64,000 nucleotides of DNA from Streptomyces avermitilis MA-4680 = NBRC 14893 (GCF_000009765.2 NC_003155.5:806001-870000), one strand, 5' to 3'; positions 43,156 through 53,033 are shown, counted from the first letter of the stretch. Notes: generated from the sequence alone by a model not told the origin. Translations and numbers: made by a program.

Positions 43156-44117
43156 CGGACAGCCTCCTTGGGCTGGTTCGGCTGGGCGGGCACGGTGGTG
43201 GAGCCGGTGAGAGCGAAGAAGACGTCGTCGAGGTCGGGGGTGTGCACGGTCAGCTCGTCGGCCTCGATGCCGGCGGCGTCCAGCTGGTCGAGGAGGGAGC
43301 GCAGTGCGCGCTGGCTGCCGTCGCTGGGGATCTGCAGCGACAGCGCTTCGTCGTCGCGGGTGCCCTCGCGCAGTGCCGAGGCGGCGGACTGGTAGGCGGC
43401 CGGGTCGGTGAAGCGGAGGCGGACGTGTCCGCCGGGGACGATCCGCTTCAGCTCGTCGGCGGTGCCCTGGGCGGCGATCTTCCCGTCGCTCAATACGGCG
43501 ATGCGGTCGGCGAGTTCGTCGGCTTCTTCGAGGTACTGGGTGGTGAGGAAGACGGTGACGCCGCCCGTGACGAGCTCGCGGATGATCTGCCACATGTTGT
43601 GGCGGGAGCGGGGGTCGAGGCCGGTGGTCGGTTCGTCGAGGAAGATGATCCGCGGGCTGCCGACCAGGGTCATCGCGATGTCCAGGCGGCGCTTCATGCC
43701 GCCGGAGTAGGTGGAAGCGGGCTTCTTTGCGGCTTCCACCAGGTCGAAGCGTTCCAGGAGTTCCGCGGTGACGCGCTGTCCCTCGGACTTGGGCAGGTGG
43801 TGCAGGTCTGCCATGAGGAGCATGTTCTCCTCGCCGGTGATCAGCCCGTCGACGGCGGAGAACTGCCCGGTGACACCGATCGCGGCCCGCACGGCATGTG
43901 CCTCTGCGGCCAGGTCGTGGCCCGCGACCTGGGCCTGCCCGCCGTCGGCGGTGATGAGCGTGGACAGGATCTTCACGGCGGTGGTCTTGCCGGCACCGTT
44001 GGGCCCGAGCAGCGCGAACACCGACCCGGCCGGGATGCTCAGATCGATGCCGTCGAGGACGGTCTTGTCGCCGTAGGACTTGCGCAGCCCGTTCGCCGCG
44101 ATGGCCAGGTTGGTCAT
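43152..44117 (-). CDS. ABC exporter ATPase (DrrA-like)
   Basis: A 321-residue ATPase. Walker A is 'LLGPNGAGKTTAVKIL', the signature 'YSGGMKRRLDIAMTLV', Walker B 'IIFLDEPTTGLD', and the C-terminal DUF4162 region ends 'LDDVFFALTG'. With the following permease it makes a multidrug-type exporter. The ATG at 44117 is 47 bp after the DUF4097 gene, so the three genes form one operon. Confidence 0.92.
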   Translation of the reverse strand: MTNLAIAANGLRKSYGDKTVLDGIDLSIPAGSVFALLGPNGAGKTTAVKILSTLITADGGQAQVAGHDLAAEAHAVRAAIGVTGQFSAVDGLITGEENMLLMADLHHLPKSEGQRVTAELLERFDLVEAAKKPASTYSGGMKRRLDIAMTLVGSPRIIFLDEPTTGLDPRSRHNMWQIIRELVTGGVTVFLTTQYLEEADELADRIAVLSDGKIAAQGTADELKRIVPGGHVRLRFTDPAAYQSAASALREGTRDDEALSLQIPSDGSQRALRSLLDQLDAAGIEADELTVHTPDLDDVFFALTGSTTVPAQPNQPKEAVR

Positions 44118-44164
44118 GAGGGATGCTCCTGTTCAGGGACCGCCGGCGGTGGTGTCGCCGTGGG

Positions 44165-44836
44165 TCAGAGGCTGCGGGCGGTGATGTCGCCGTGGGCGGT
44201 GGTCGCGTGGATGGTCAGGCCGGCGGCCGCCCCGTCGGTGTTCTGGAGCGTGTTGTTGATCCGGCCGTAGGAGGTGCCGGCGTCCAGGGCGGCGGAGACT
44301 CCGCGGGCGGCACCGACGACGATGTCGCCCATCTGGGTGCTCAGCGTGAGCGTGCCGCGGGCGGCCTCGGCGATGTTCAGGTCGCCCTTCTGGGTGCTGA
44401 TCTCGCCGGGCCCGTTCAGGCGGCCGACCGTGATGTCGGCGTCGAGGCCGGTGAGGCGGGCGCTTGCGGCCTCGTCGAGCTTGACCGAGCGGTAGCCGCC
44501 CGCGAAGACGACGTCACCGAGTCGTCCGACGCCGCGGAATTCGGCGGCGGCCGCCTTCGCCTCGATGTGGGAGCCGGCGGGCAGCTGGACGGTGACCTCG
44601 ACGGATCCGGAGTGTCCGAGGGCCCGGTTCTTGGCCTGCGGGGCCCCGATCCGCAGGACGCCGTCGCTGTAGGAGACCGTGATCTCTTCGGCTGCCTTCA
44701 CATCGCGGCTCTTGGCGGCGTTCGCGGGCAGGACCTCGATGGTGGTGTCGGCCCGGTCGGCGGCAATGAACTGGATGCGTCCCGCGGGGATGTCGACGAC
44801 GGCGGAGACCGGGGCGGGGGTGTCGAACTTCTGCAT
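44165..44836 (-). CDS. DUF4097-family beta-strand protein
   Basis: A 223-residue protein made of short beta repeats ('ISTQKGDLNIAEAARGTLTL', 'STQMGDIVVGAA'), typical of DUF4097 putative adhesin-like domains. It has no signal peptide, so it is probably cytoplasmic. It is the first gene of the ABC exporter operon and divergent from a MarR-type regulator. Role unknown; such genes are often found with DrrAB-type exporters. Confidence 0.82.
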   Translation of the reverse strand: MQKFDTPAPVSAVVDIPAGRIQFIAADRADTTIEVLPANAAKSRDVKAAEEITVSYSDGVLRIGAPQAKNRALGHSGSVEVTVQLPAGSHIEAKAAAAEFRGVGRLGDVVFAGGYRSVKLDEAASARLTGLDADITVGRLNGPGEISTQKGDLNIAEAARGTLTLSTQMGDIVVGAARGVSAALDAGTSYGRINNTLQNTDGAAAGLTIHATTAHGDITARSL

Positions 44837-44901
44837 CGTGTGCTCCTTGTTCTGTGTTGCGCGCCCTTGCGGCCCGCTTTTCCAACGGCAGAAACGCTAC
44901 G

Positions 44902-45048
44902 TTGCATTCAAGGTTCTGGCAACAGAGTCATTGCGCAAGATTTTCATCATCGCAGGTCAACACTCAAAACTTGTTGCAATGACCTCACGCCTAACGCAAC
45001 ACCCTCGCCTGGGGATCGTTGCAATGAATTGAGAGTGAACGCTATAGT
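44902..45048. promoter_or_regulatory. Divergent promoter region with TTGCAATGA repeats
   Basis: TTGCATTCA (44902), TTGCGCAA (palindrome, 44931-44938), TTGCAATGA (44974) and TTGCAATGA again (45019) are spaced through the region, with an inverted GTTGC/GCAAC pair around 44973-45000. A promoter TTGCAA - 18 bases - TATAGT (45043-45048) reads toward the regulator gene and overlaps the last site, which suggests autoregulation. Confidence 0.55.
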
Positions 45049-45081
45049 GGGGGACATCGCAGACCGACGAAGGAGACCGTG

Positions 45082-45816
45082 ATGCCGGGAGGCAGACTCA
45101 CCCAGGAGGAACGCCAGCAGATCGCGCTGGGACTGGCCGACGGCCTCGCCTACGCGGAGATCGCCCGAGGCATCGACCGTCCGACCTCGACGGTCACGCG
45201 TGAGGTGATGCGCAACGGCGGCCCCACCGCCTACCGCGCCGACCTCGCCCACCGCGCCACCGAACACCGCGCCCACCGGCGCAGGCAGGCCGCGCCCCGG
45301 GACCCGAAGGCGCCCCCGCAGCCCTACGGACGCGACGAGGAAGCGGTGCGCGAGTACGAGGAGGTGTTCACCACCGTCATCATGGCTTCGGGCGCGCCCA
45401 AGATGATGTCCCGGGTGCTGGCCTGTCTCTTCACCACCGACGCGGGCAGCCTCACCGCGTCCGAACTCGCCCAGCGCCTTCAGGTCAGCCCGGCGTCCAT
45501 TTCCAAAGCGATCGCGTTCCTGGAGAGCCAGGGCCTCGTCCGCCGGGAACGCGACGAACGCCGCCGAGAGCGCTACGTCGTCGACGACGACGTCTGGTAC
45601 CAGTCCATGATGGCCAGCGCCCGCTCCACCGCCCAACTCGTCGAAACCTCACGGCAGGGCGTCAGCATCCTCGGCCCCGGCACCCCCGCCGCCATCCGCC
45701 TCGAGAACATCGCCCGCTTCCTCGACTTCGTCTCCGAAAGCATCGCCCGCGCCGCGGAACAGGCCCGCGAAATCCTCCACACGAAACCCGGAACAACCCC
45801 AGACAGCACCACCTGA
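45082..45816 (+). CDS. Regulator: IS30-type HTH fused to a MarR/GbsR winged helix
   Basis: A 244-residue protein. Residues 1-60 ('LTQEERQQIALGLADGLAYA' and 'EIARGIDRPTSTVTREVMRN') resemble the helix-turn-helix of IS30 transposases. Residues 85-165 form a GbsR/MarR winged helix ('LTASELAQRLQVSPASISKA' and 'AFLESQGLVRRERDERRRER'). The C-terminal helix probably dimerises. It is divergent from the DUF4097-ABC operon and probably represses it. ATG at 45082 follows AAGGAGA; a GTG directly before it is also possible. Confidence 0.82.
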   Translation: MPGGRLTQEERQQIALGLADGLAYAEIARGIDRPTSTVTREVMRNGGPTAYRADLAHRATEHRAHRRRQAAPRDPKAPPQPYGRDEEAVREYEEVFTTVIMASGAPKMMSRVLACLFTTDAGSLTASELAQRLQVSPASISKAIAFLESQGLVRRERDERRRERYVVDDDVWYQSMMASARSTAQLVETSRQGVSILGPGTPAAIRLENIARFLDFVSESIARAAEQAREILHTKPGTTPDSTT

Positions 45817-45974
45817 GCCACCATCAGGTCGCCGGCAGAAAGGCAAGCACGCGCCCGCCGGACAGCTTTCACCCGCGGCAGCAAGAGCATGAACCGCCTG
45901 CCCGTCGCGTCACGGCGCATTCTCCAGGACGCCTGATCGGGCACACCTGGTGCACATGCCCGGGCGGTCCGTTG

Positions 45975-47282
45975 TCAGAGGCGGACGACGACCAGGGCGA
46001 TGTCGTCGCGGCCGCCACCGGCGACGCCGAGCCCCGCGAGCAGGGCGTCCGCAAGCCGCTCGGGAACGAGGTCGGTCAAGCCGCCCAGCGTTTCCCCGAG
46101 CCGGTCCAGGCCGGTGTCGATGTCCTCCCCCCGGCGCTCGATCAGCCCGTCGGTGTACAGGACGAGGGCGTCACCACGGCGATAAGGGGCGCTGGCCTGC
46201 GGGCGCGGCACAGGCTCGGGCCGCGCACCCAGCGGCGGATCGGTGGCCTTGTCCAGCAGTTCGCACGTGCCGTCGGCGTGCAAGAGCACCGGCGGAGGGT
46301 GGCCGGCGCTGGAGTAGACCAGCAGTTTCGACCGGGAGTCAATGAGCACCGTGACCGCGGTGGCCGCGAGTGCGCCCTCCACCGAGCGGGCGTACATGCC
46401 CAGCACCTCCAAGGCCTGGGCGGGCCCGGCCACCCCCCGGCTCGCCGCAGACAGGGCGCTGCGGAGCATGCCCATGATGGTGGCGGCCTCCAGACCGTGC
46501 CCGACGACGTCACCGACGGCAACGGTGAACCGCCCCTCGGTCAGGTCAACGGTGTCGTACCAGTCGCCGCACACGTTCAAAGAGCCGATCGCAGGCAGGT
46601 ACCGCACCGCCACATTTTCATGACGGGCCAGATCCGGGGAGTGCAGCATCGCCTCCTGCAATGTGACCGCGACTTCCCGCTCCCTCGCGTGCGCCGCCCG
46701 CAACTCCTCATTCAGCCGCTGCAGCTCACGGGCCCGGGCATACAGCTCGGCCTCCATCCCCTCCTCCCGCTCGGACAGCCGCCCGCCCTCCCCGCGGCTC
46801 CGAAAGCGGCGGGCCTGCACAAACGCGGTCACGTCCTCCACCCGGTGGATGATCCACGCCACATGCCCGTCCCGGTCAACAACGGGGGTGTTCACCGGCG
46901 ACCACCAGCGCTCCTCGAACACCCCCGGCCGCGCGACCACGGGGATGTCGTACTTCTGCACCGCCATCACGTCCGCGGACCCCGTGGCCAGTACCCGCTC
47001 CAACGAGGCCCCCAGATTCCGCACCCCGTCGGCATCCGGGTCGGCCGGGTTGTCCGGGAACGCCTCGAACACATGCTGGCCGACCAAGTCCTCCCGGGTA
47101 CGGCCGGTCGCCCGCAGATACGCCTCATTGACATCCACGATCACCAGATCTGGCGCCAGCACCAGATACGGGCTCGGCGTCGCGCCGAACAGCAACCTGT
47201 AGTCCAGCTCGGGCCTCACACGCTTCCGCCCCGTGCGCATCCTCGGCCTCGGCGGCCCTATATCTTCCACGCTACGCAGCAT
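45975..47282 (-). CDS. PAS-domain SpoIIE-type protein phosphatase (PP2C)
   Basis: About 435 residues. A PAS domain occupies residues ~15-130 ('LFGATPSPYLVLAPDLVIVD', 'VNEAYLRATGRTREDLVG'). A coiled-coil linker follows ('EAELYARARELQRLNEELRA'), then a SpoIIE/RsbU phosphatase with the metal-binding motifs 'GDWYDTVDL', 'GDVVGHGLEAA', 'YTDGLIERRGEDIDTG' and 'GGRDDIALVV'. These enzymes dephosphorylate anti-anti-sigma factors in response to the PAS signal. The start is uncertain: ATG at 47282 has GGAG upstream, and ATG at 47240 is also possible. Confidence 0.88.
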   Translation of the reverse strand: MLRSVEDIGPPRPRMRTGRKRVRPELDYRLLFGATPSPYLVLAPDLVIVDVNEAYLRATGRTREDLVGQHVFEAFPDNPADPDADGVRNLGASLERVLATGSADVMAVQKYDIPVVARPGVFEERWWSPVNTPVVDRDGHVAWIIHRVEDVTAFVQARRFRSRGEGGRLSEREEGMEAELYARARELQRLNEELRAAHAREREVAVTLQEAMLHSPDLARHENVAVRYLPAIGSLNVCGDWYDTVDLTEGRFTVAVGDVVGHGLEAATIMGMLRSALSAASRGVAGPAQALEVLGMYARSVEGALAATAVTVLIDSRSKLLVYSSAGHPPPVLLHADGTCELLDKATDPPLGARPEPVPRPQASAPYRRGDALVLYTDGLIERRGEDIDTGLDRLGETLGGLTDLVPERLADALLAGLGVAGGGRDDIALVVVRL

Positions 47283-47858
47283 CAGCACGCTCCGCACGGC
47301 GTGGCGCCCACCCGAGGCGGACGGGGCGGGCGCGCCGTTCCTTCGGCGGCGGGGCGGGCTCGTGGCGCGGTCGACAGCTCGGTGTCTCCCGCGCGGGGCA
47401 GGCCGGCTCGGGGCGGTCCGGTGCCCAGCGGGCGGCGGTGATCGGTCATCGGCCGGTTCTTCCCTGGCCTCCCCGGGGGCCCTCCGGGACCCGCCAGCGC
47501 CGGGCCGGTATTGCGCCAGGGAGTCTCCGGGCCGGCCGACGGCCGTCACCGACGACGACCTGGCGCAGGGAGTACTGGTACATCTGCCTGGCGCTGATCT
47601 TCGCGATATCCATCACGCAGGCCACGCGTTCCCCAACTGGGAACCCATCGCAGCGCGAGCGTCGGCGAACCCGCGGCGACCGCCCAGCGCCCTGCCCCCT
47701 CCGTGCATTCCGTCAGCCCGTGCGTGGCATTTCGTCGATTCCTCGAAATCGGCCAGTACGGTCTCGCCATCACTCTCCAGCAGGGCGGACAAAACTCTTT
47801 TTTCGGGTACGCGGACATGGGTGCCGCCGTCGGTGGCCGACAAGGAACGAGGACGGAA

Positions 47859-48782
47859 ATGCGTGACATCGGTAGTGTCGGCGGGCACAGCTCCCCTCCT
47901 GGCACACCACTGCGCGGACGGGTCGCAGTCGTGACCGGCGCCGCACGCGGAGTCGGTGAGGCCCTGGCACAGCGCCTGTCCGCCGCCGGAATGCTCGTCG
48001 CACTGCTCGGGCGCGAGGAGGAGACCCTGCGGCGGGCGGCCGCCTCCTTGCCGAACCGAAACATCTACGTCGAAGCCGACGTCACCGACCACGCCGCGCT
48101 CGAGGACGCCGCCCGACATGTGGACAACGAACTGGGCCCGGCAAGCGTGGTCGTAGCCAACGCCGGCATCGCCGCCGGCGGTCCATTCACCCGCACCGCG
48201 GCCGACCTGTGGCAGCGGGTCATCGATGTCAACCTCGTCGGATCCGCCAACACCGCCAGAGCCTTCCTCCCGCAGCTCACCCACACCCGCGGCTACTTCC
48301 TCCAGATCGCCTCCACGGCCGCCTTCGGCTCCGCACCCATGATGAGCGCCTACTGCGCCTCCAAAGCCGGCGCAGAATCCTTCGCCCAGGCACTGCGCGG
48401 CGAGGTCGAGCGCGACGGCATCACCGTCGGCATCGCCTATCTCCACTGGACCGGCACTGCCATGGTCGCCGGCATCGACGACCACCCCGTCCTGCAAGCC
48501 CTGCGACGGAACCAGCCCCGCTTCGCACGCCGAGTCCACACCCCCGCCCAGGTCGCCGACTGGCTCACCACCGGCATCACCCACCGCGCCCACCACATCT
48601 ACGCACCACCCTGGCTGCGCTGGTGCCAGCCTCTGCGGCCGCTCTTCCCCGCGGTCGTCGCCCGGATCACCCGGCGCGAACTGCGGACCCGTTCCCACAC
48701 CGAGCTGGCAGCCGACGTCACGGTCCTGGGCGCCGGCGGTCTCGCCGACTGGAACTCCTTCCTGTCCCGCAAACACCTCTAG
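47859..48782 (+). CDS. SDR-family oxidoreductase
   Basis: A 307-residue short-chain dehydrogenase. 'VAVVTGAARGVGEALAQRL' binds the cofactor, 'VVVANAGIAAGG' replaces the usual NNAG, and the active site is 'QIASTAAFGSAPMMSAYCAS' with YxxxK (YCASK). The C-terminal third is longer than in simple SDRs ('HHIYAPPWLRWCQPLRPLFP'). The substrate is unknown. ATG at 47859 follows GAGGAC. Confidence 0.85.
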   Translation: MRDIGSVGGHSSPPGTPLRGRVAVVTGAARGVGEALAQRLSAAGMLVALLGREEETLRRAAASLPNRNIYVEADVTDHAALEDAARHVDNELGPASVVVANAGIAAGGPFTRTAADLWQRVIDVNLVGSANTARAFLPQLTHTRGYFLQIASTAAFGSAPMMSAYCASKAGAESFAQALRGEVERDGITVGIAYLHWTGTAMVAGIDDHPVLQALRRNQPRFARRVHTPAQVADWLTTGITHRAHHIYAPPWLRWCQPLRPLFPAVVARITRRELRTRSHTELAADVTVLGAGGLADWNSFLSRKHL

Positions 48783-48937
48783 GCGTGGAAAGACCCTGGG
48801 CGACGACGCCGGTTCATCGGGTTCTCTCTGTAACGCTTTTCGTGCCTCGAACCAAGAACAAGTGAAGTGCCTTTGAAGAACTCCGGTACACCTCCGACGA
48901 GGAGGACCGGGATGCCTCCGACGAGAAGGAGTCGCCT

Positions 48938-49585
48938 GTGGATGGCGCGGAACGGTTACGGGGTGGGCCCGCCGCAGCAGTACGTGACCCGCAGCTCTTC
49001 GAAGAGTTCTACCGGCGGCACGTGGACGCGGTGATGCGTTTCGTGGCCCGGCGCGTCGACGACCCGCACACCGCGGCCGACCTGACGGCCGAAATCTTCC
49101 TCGCCGTCCTCGACTCGGTCCATACCTATCGCCCACACCTCGGCAGCGAGACTGCCTGGCTGTACGGCATCGCGCGCAACGTCGTGTCGTCGGAGCGCCG
49201 CCGGGTCGCGCGGGAGGCGGAACGCGATCTGCGCTTCTCCGGACGGCGGTTGCTGGAGGCTGACGACATCGTCCGCCTTGAGGACAGGCTCGACGCGGAG
49301 AGCCCCGGCCGGCATGCCCTGGCGGCGCTGGCGAGACTTCCCGAGGGCGAGCGGGCCGTCATGGAGCTCGTCGCGGTGGATCAGCTCACGGTCACGGAGG
49401 CGGCGGCCGCGCTGGGCATACGCCAGGTCACGGCCCGGGTCCGGCTGCACCGGGCGCGCAAGGCCCTGCGGGAGGAGGCGGACGTCAAGGCCGCGAAGAC
49501 GAATCCCGTGGCCGCGCAGGCAAGCTCCCCGGGAGCGGAGACGCCGGACGCATCGCTGTTGTACGTCACAAGGGGAGAAGCATGA
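48938..49585 (+). CDS. ECF RNA polymerase sigma factor
   Basis: A 215-residue sigma factor. Region 2 is 'FEEFYRRHVDAVMRFVARRV' to 'DPHTAADLTAEIFLAVLDSV', and region 4 is 'ERAVMELVAVDQLTVTEAAA' to 'ALGIRQVTARVRLHRARKAL'. GTG at 48938 follows AAGGAG. Its stop overlaps the next gene's ATG (ATGA), so the two are co-translated; that membrane-anchored partner may act as its anti-sigma factor. Confidence 0.87.
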   Translation: MDGAERLRGGPAAAVRDPQLFEEFYRRHVDAVMRFVARRVDDPHTAADLTAEIFLAVLDSVHTYRPHLGSETAWLYGIARNVVSSERRRVAREAERDLRFSGRRLLEADDIVRLEDRLDAESPGRHALAALARLPEGERAVMELVAVDQLTVTEAAAALGIRQVTARVRLHRARKALREEADVKAAKTNPVAAQASSPGAETPDASLLYVTRGEA

Positions 49586-50205
49586 GCATGAGGACGACGT
49601 TCGAGGACCGGCTACTGGGTGAGCTGAAGCGGGAGATCGAGCTGCGCGAGGCCGGAGTAGCCAGCACCGGAACGGCTGAGTTCAAGACGGGCGAGGGCAG
49701 GGCGAAGGCTGCCGTGGGTCGTCTGTTCGCTCCGCTCACTCCGCGCCGGATGGCTGCCGTTGCGGCGGCCTGTACAGCGGCCTGGCTCGCCGCGGTGATC
49801 ATGCCCGGTTCGCCGGCCGGCTCGAACGCGTGGGCGGTGGATCCGGTCGGAGACGGCAGCGTCAAGCTCACCGTCCAGGACCAGAACATCAGTGTCGCGG
49901 CCCAGCGCGAGCTCGCGAGGAAGGTGCGCCCATGGGGCGTTCACGTGACCGTTGACGTGCTCGCTCCCGGCTACGTCTGTGAGCGCAGCAAAGTCGCCTC
50001 TCCGCTCGTGGCGAGTGATGAACACGGCAACCGTGTACCCGTCATTCCTTTTAAGTCCAGCTGGGACGTCACACTGCGCCGGGGCAACGTGCTGACCTTC
50101 GAGAACACCAAAGGCAGCTCCCAGCCTCGCGCGGTCGAGTTCTACGAGACCAGGAGCGAGGCCGAGCCCTGCGTTCCGATGAAGGTTGTCCTGCCGGACG
50201 ACTAG
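49582..50205 (+). CDS. Membrane-anchored protein coupled to the ECF sigma factor
   Basis: A 207-residue protein. The N-terminal ~55 residues are cytoplasmic, then one hydrophobic segment follows ('RRMAAVAAACTAAWLAAVIM'), and the C-terminal ~130 residues are extracytoplasmic beta-rich sequence ('GSVKLTVQDQNISVAAQREL', with two Cys in the tail). The arrangement and coupling suggest a role in controlling the sigma factor, although no zinc-binding anti-sigma motif (HxxxCxxC) is present. Confidence 0.72.
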   Translation: MSMRTTFEDRLLGELKREIELREAGVASTGTAEFKTGEGRAKAAVGRLFAPLTPRRMAAVAAACTAAWLAAVIMPGSPAGSNAWAVDPVGDGSVKLTVQDQNISVAAQRELARKVRPWGVHVTVDVLAPGYVCERSKVASPLVASDEHGNRVPVIPFKSSWDVTLRRGNVLTFENTKGSSQPRAVEFYETRSEAEPCVPMKVVLPDD

Positions 50206-50524
50206 CCGACGGAATTCACAAAGTCGCGTCGACGACCGCGGAGCCGTGGTTCCCCGGGCCGCAAGGCAACCAGGGGAACCGCACATGACGCACGATCAGC
50301 CTGCAGCGCGGACGATGGGCATGGCGAATTCGCCCCCACCTCTTGCCCCTGCTTGGACCAAGCACAGCCGCTGAAGATCACACGGGTGCCCGCGGTGTAA
50401 AGCGCCTCATCAGGCGTGTCCTGTCTTCGCCACCCTGTGGCCGCATCTTCGACGGCCGGATCAAAGGCTACGTATGGAACCCCCACCCCTCGTCCCTCCT
50501 TCCCCAAATCGGACACGCTCTGTA
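50206..50524. other. Intergenic, no supported gene
   Basis: No ribosome sites or domains. It contains the probable promoter of the acyltransferase gene. Confidence 0.45.
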
Positions 50525-51739
50525 ATGCAACAACTACCCCCAGCTACCATGTCGGCCGGTCTGTCGCGGTTGGGCTGGCTGGATGCGTTGCGCGGCATCG
50601 CGGCACTGGTTGTGGTGTTCGACCACTCTTCGTACGCCTTCATGGCGGAGTTCCGGCGGGAGTTGATGCCGCAGTTCAACACCAGCCGGTACGGCATCAT
50701 GGTGTTCTTCCTGGTGAGCGGCTACATCATCCCCGCGTCGCTGGAACGCCGGGGCTGTGTCCGGACGTTCTGGATCGGACGAGTATTCCGCATGTACCCA
50801 CTGTGGGCGGTTGCCGTCACCGCGGTCCTCGCCCTCCACCTGATGGGAATCGCCGAGATTCGCACCGGCTTGGGCAGGCAGAGCCTTGCCGCCGTGACCG
50901 TCGCCCATGTCACCTTGCTCCAAGAGCTGCTGGGGACGCCCAGTCTCCTTCTTGTCCTGTGGACGCTCTCGTATGAGATGGCCTTCTACCTGCTGGTGGT
51001 TGCTCTCTTCACGGTCCGCCTTCATCGGCGGTCGGCAGCGGTCGCCGTCACCCTGGCCGTGCTCGCCGCCGTATGCGGGACGGCAGGGGTCGTGCTGCCG
51101 GTCTCCGCCCTCTCTGGCGCGGTGGGCACCGGCCCGCTGGTCGCGGTTGCCTCGATCACCATGGTGGTCGCCCTCTGCTGTGCGAGTGCCGTGTCACCCG
51201 CGCTTCGCGTGTTCGGGGGCGTGTTGGGCGGGGTGCTGGCGCTTGTCCTGGCCCCCTTCAACGGCACGGTCCCTCTGTGGGAGGGCCTGGTGATCCTTGC
51301 CGTGATGTTCCTCGGCACCGCCGCCTACCGGGCCGAGCACGGTCAGAGCACCTGGCGGTACGCTGCGTGCACAGCCGTCGTGGTGGTGGCCTGCGCGGTG
51401 GGGAGTGCGTACCGATACGGCGACGGGCCTCATTTCACACGGCGCGGCTGGATCGTGGCATTCCTGCTGGCAGTGCTCACCTTCGGTGCCGGACTGGCGT
51501 TGCGCCGCCGGCGGGTACCGCGCTGGCTGACCGGGCTGGGAACGATCAGTTACTCGGTCTATCTGGTGCATCCGGTGCTGTTGGCGGTGACCGACGGCAC
51601 GATCGGCCGGTGGCGGCGGGACAATCTCATGCTCGAAGTGGCGTTCTTCGCCGTGCTGCTTCCCCTGTGCGTGCTGACTTACCGTTACATCGAAGCACCA
51701 AGCCAGACATGGGGCCGAAAGCTGGAACACCGCGCTTAG
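50525..51739 (+). CDS. Membrane acyltransferase (Acyltransferase 3 family)
   Basis: About 404 residues with ten or so membrane helices. The N terminus carries 'LDALRGIAALVVVFDHSSYA' with the conserved Arg and catalytic His, and 'GIMVFFLVSGYIIPASLERR' is the second signature. Such enzymes transfer O-acyl groups onto sugars, peptides or macrolides in the cell envelope. The start is uncertain; ATG at 50474, 50525 or 50549 are all in frame and none has a strong ribosome site. Confidence 0.85.
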   Translation: MQQLPPATMSAGLSRLGWLDALRGIAALVVVFDHSSYAFMAEFRRELMPQFNTSRYGIMVFFLVSGYIIPASLERRGCVRTFWIGRVFRMYPLWAVAVTAVLALHLMGIAEIRTGLGRQSLAAVTVAHVTLLQELLGTPSLLLVLWTLSYEMAFYLLVVALFTVRLHRRSAAVAVTLAVLAAVCGTAGVVLPVSALSGAVGTGPLVAVASITMVVALCCASAVSPALRVFGGVLGGVLALVLAPFNGTVPLWEGLVILAVMFLGTAAYRAEHGQSTWRYAACTAVVVVACAVGSAYRYGDGPHFTRRGWIVAFLLAVLTFGAGLALRRRRVPRWLTGLGTISYSVYLVHPVLLAVTDGTIGRWRRDNLMLEVAFFAVLLPLCVLTYRYIEAPSQTWGRKLEHRA

Positions 51740-51919
51740 CCGCCGTGCCGAAGGCCCGTGCCGCATGCGTCCCCCCATCCTGTCCGGAGCACCGCAGCGC
51801 CCCGGACCGATCAAGGTCGAGGGCACTTTGACGGCAGATAGGGGTCAGCGGGCGTTGCCCCGGGCTCACACCGGTCAAGGCCGCGTTCCCCAGAGGCTCG
51901 CCGTTGGCCAGGTCGCGGT

Positions 51920-52406
51920 TCATGACTCCTGTATGTCCGGCGCCGGTGAAACCGTTGCACCGGCCGCCAACAGTCTCTCCGCCAGCGCGCGGCAGCGGCC
52001 CCCGAGCTCCGGAGGATCGAGTATCTCGAAGTCGTACCCCAGCAGGAGTACGTGCATGAGCACGGCGTCGAGGCTGGCGGCGGTACGGCTCGACCCGCCG
52101 CCGTCGTACTTCGCTTCCGGACGGGTAGTCGAAACCGGCTTCGACCTCGTCGCGGCAGGCCCTGGCAAGCGCCATGAGCGCCTCGGGGCCGACCGGCGTG
52201 CGGCCTGCGCCGAAGAACTCCACCGAGCTGGAGAGCGCGCGCACCTCAGGCCGCAACCGGGCGGGCAGCACCTGGTCGAGCTTGGTCAGCGCCCGGAGCG
52301 CGGCGTCGCCGGAGCCGGCGACCGCGCCACGCGCACCGACGAGCAGCGAGACCGCGGTGGCGGTCGCCTCCTCGTCGTCGAGAAGCAGTGGCGTCGGGAG
52401 GAGCAA
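51920..52406 (-). pseudogene. YafY-type WYL regulator, fragmentary
   Basis: The minus strand reads 'LLPTPLLLDDEEATATAVSL' and 'ALRALTKLDQVLPARLRPEV' from the middle of WYL regulators. After a frameshift and deletion it continues with 'LLLGYDFEILDPPELGGRCR' and 'ALAERLLAAG', the C-terminal dimerisation tail. The N-terminal HTH and the WYL sensor core are missing. Confidence 0.65.
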
Positions 52407-52469
52407 CCTCGGGCTCAGGGTGCTCGATTAGGCTGATGGGGCAGCCTACGAGGAGGAGTTACCAAGCCG

Positions 52470-53033
52470 ATGATCAGGCTCTCGCTGCCCATCACCACTG
52501 AACGGCTCACACTGCGTCCGTTCACACCGGACGACCTCGAAGACCTGTATGCGTACCAGAGCCTCCCCGAGGTCGCCCGCTACCTCTTTCGGCCGCCGCT
52601 GACCCGTGACCAGTGCGTGCAGAGTCTGGCGCGGCGCGTGGCCGGCACGGCATGGGCCGAGGACGGTGATGATCTGGTGGTAGCCGTCTGCCGCACAGGC
52701 GGGGCAACGGTGGTTGGCGAGGTCGTCCTGAAACTGGCGAGCGCGCGGGCCTGCCAGGCTGAAATCGGCTGGATCTTCAACCCCGCGTACGGCGGCCGGG
52801 GTTACGCGACCGAGGCAGCATCCGCGACCGCCTCGCTGGCCTTTGCCGAGCTGGGCGTCCACCGGCTGTTCGCCCGACTCGATGTGCTCAATAGCGGGTC
52901 GGTGCGTGTGTGCGAACGCCTTGGCATGCGCCGGGAAGCGCACCTCGTCGAGAACGATCTCGACGGCGAGCGGTGGGGCAGCGAGTACGTCTATGCGACG
53001 CTCGCCCACGAGTGGAAGGCCGATCGGGCCTGA
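52470..53033 (+). CDS. GNAT N-acetyltransferase (RimJ/RimL type)
   Basis: A 187-residue acetyltransferase. 'TERLTLRPFTPDDLEDLYAY' is the usual start of RimJ/RimL-like enzymes, and the acetyl-CoA loop is 'NPAYGGRGYATEAASATASL', followed by 'RLFARLDVLNSGSVRVCERL'. The substrate is unknown. ATG at 52470 is 14 bases after GGAGGAG. Confidence 0.87.
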   Translation: MIRLSLPITTERLTLRPFTPDDLEDLYAYQSLPEVARYLFRPPLTRDQCVQSLARRVAGTAWAEDGDDLVVAVCRTGGATVVGEVVLKLASARACQAEIGWIFNPAYGGRGYATEAASATASLAFAELGVHRLFARLDVLNSGSVRVCERLGMRREAHLVENDLDGERWGSEYVYATLAHEWKADRA

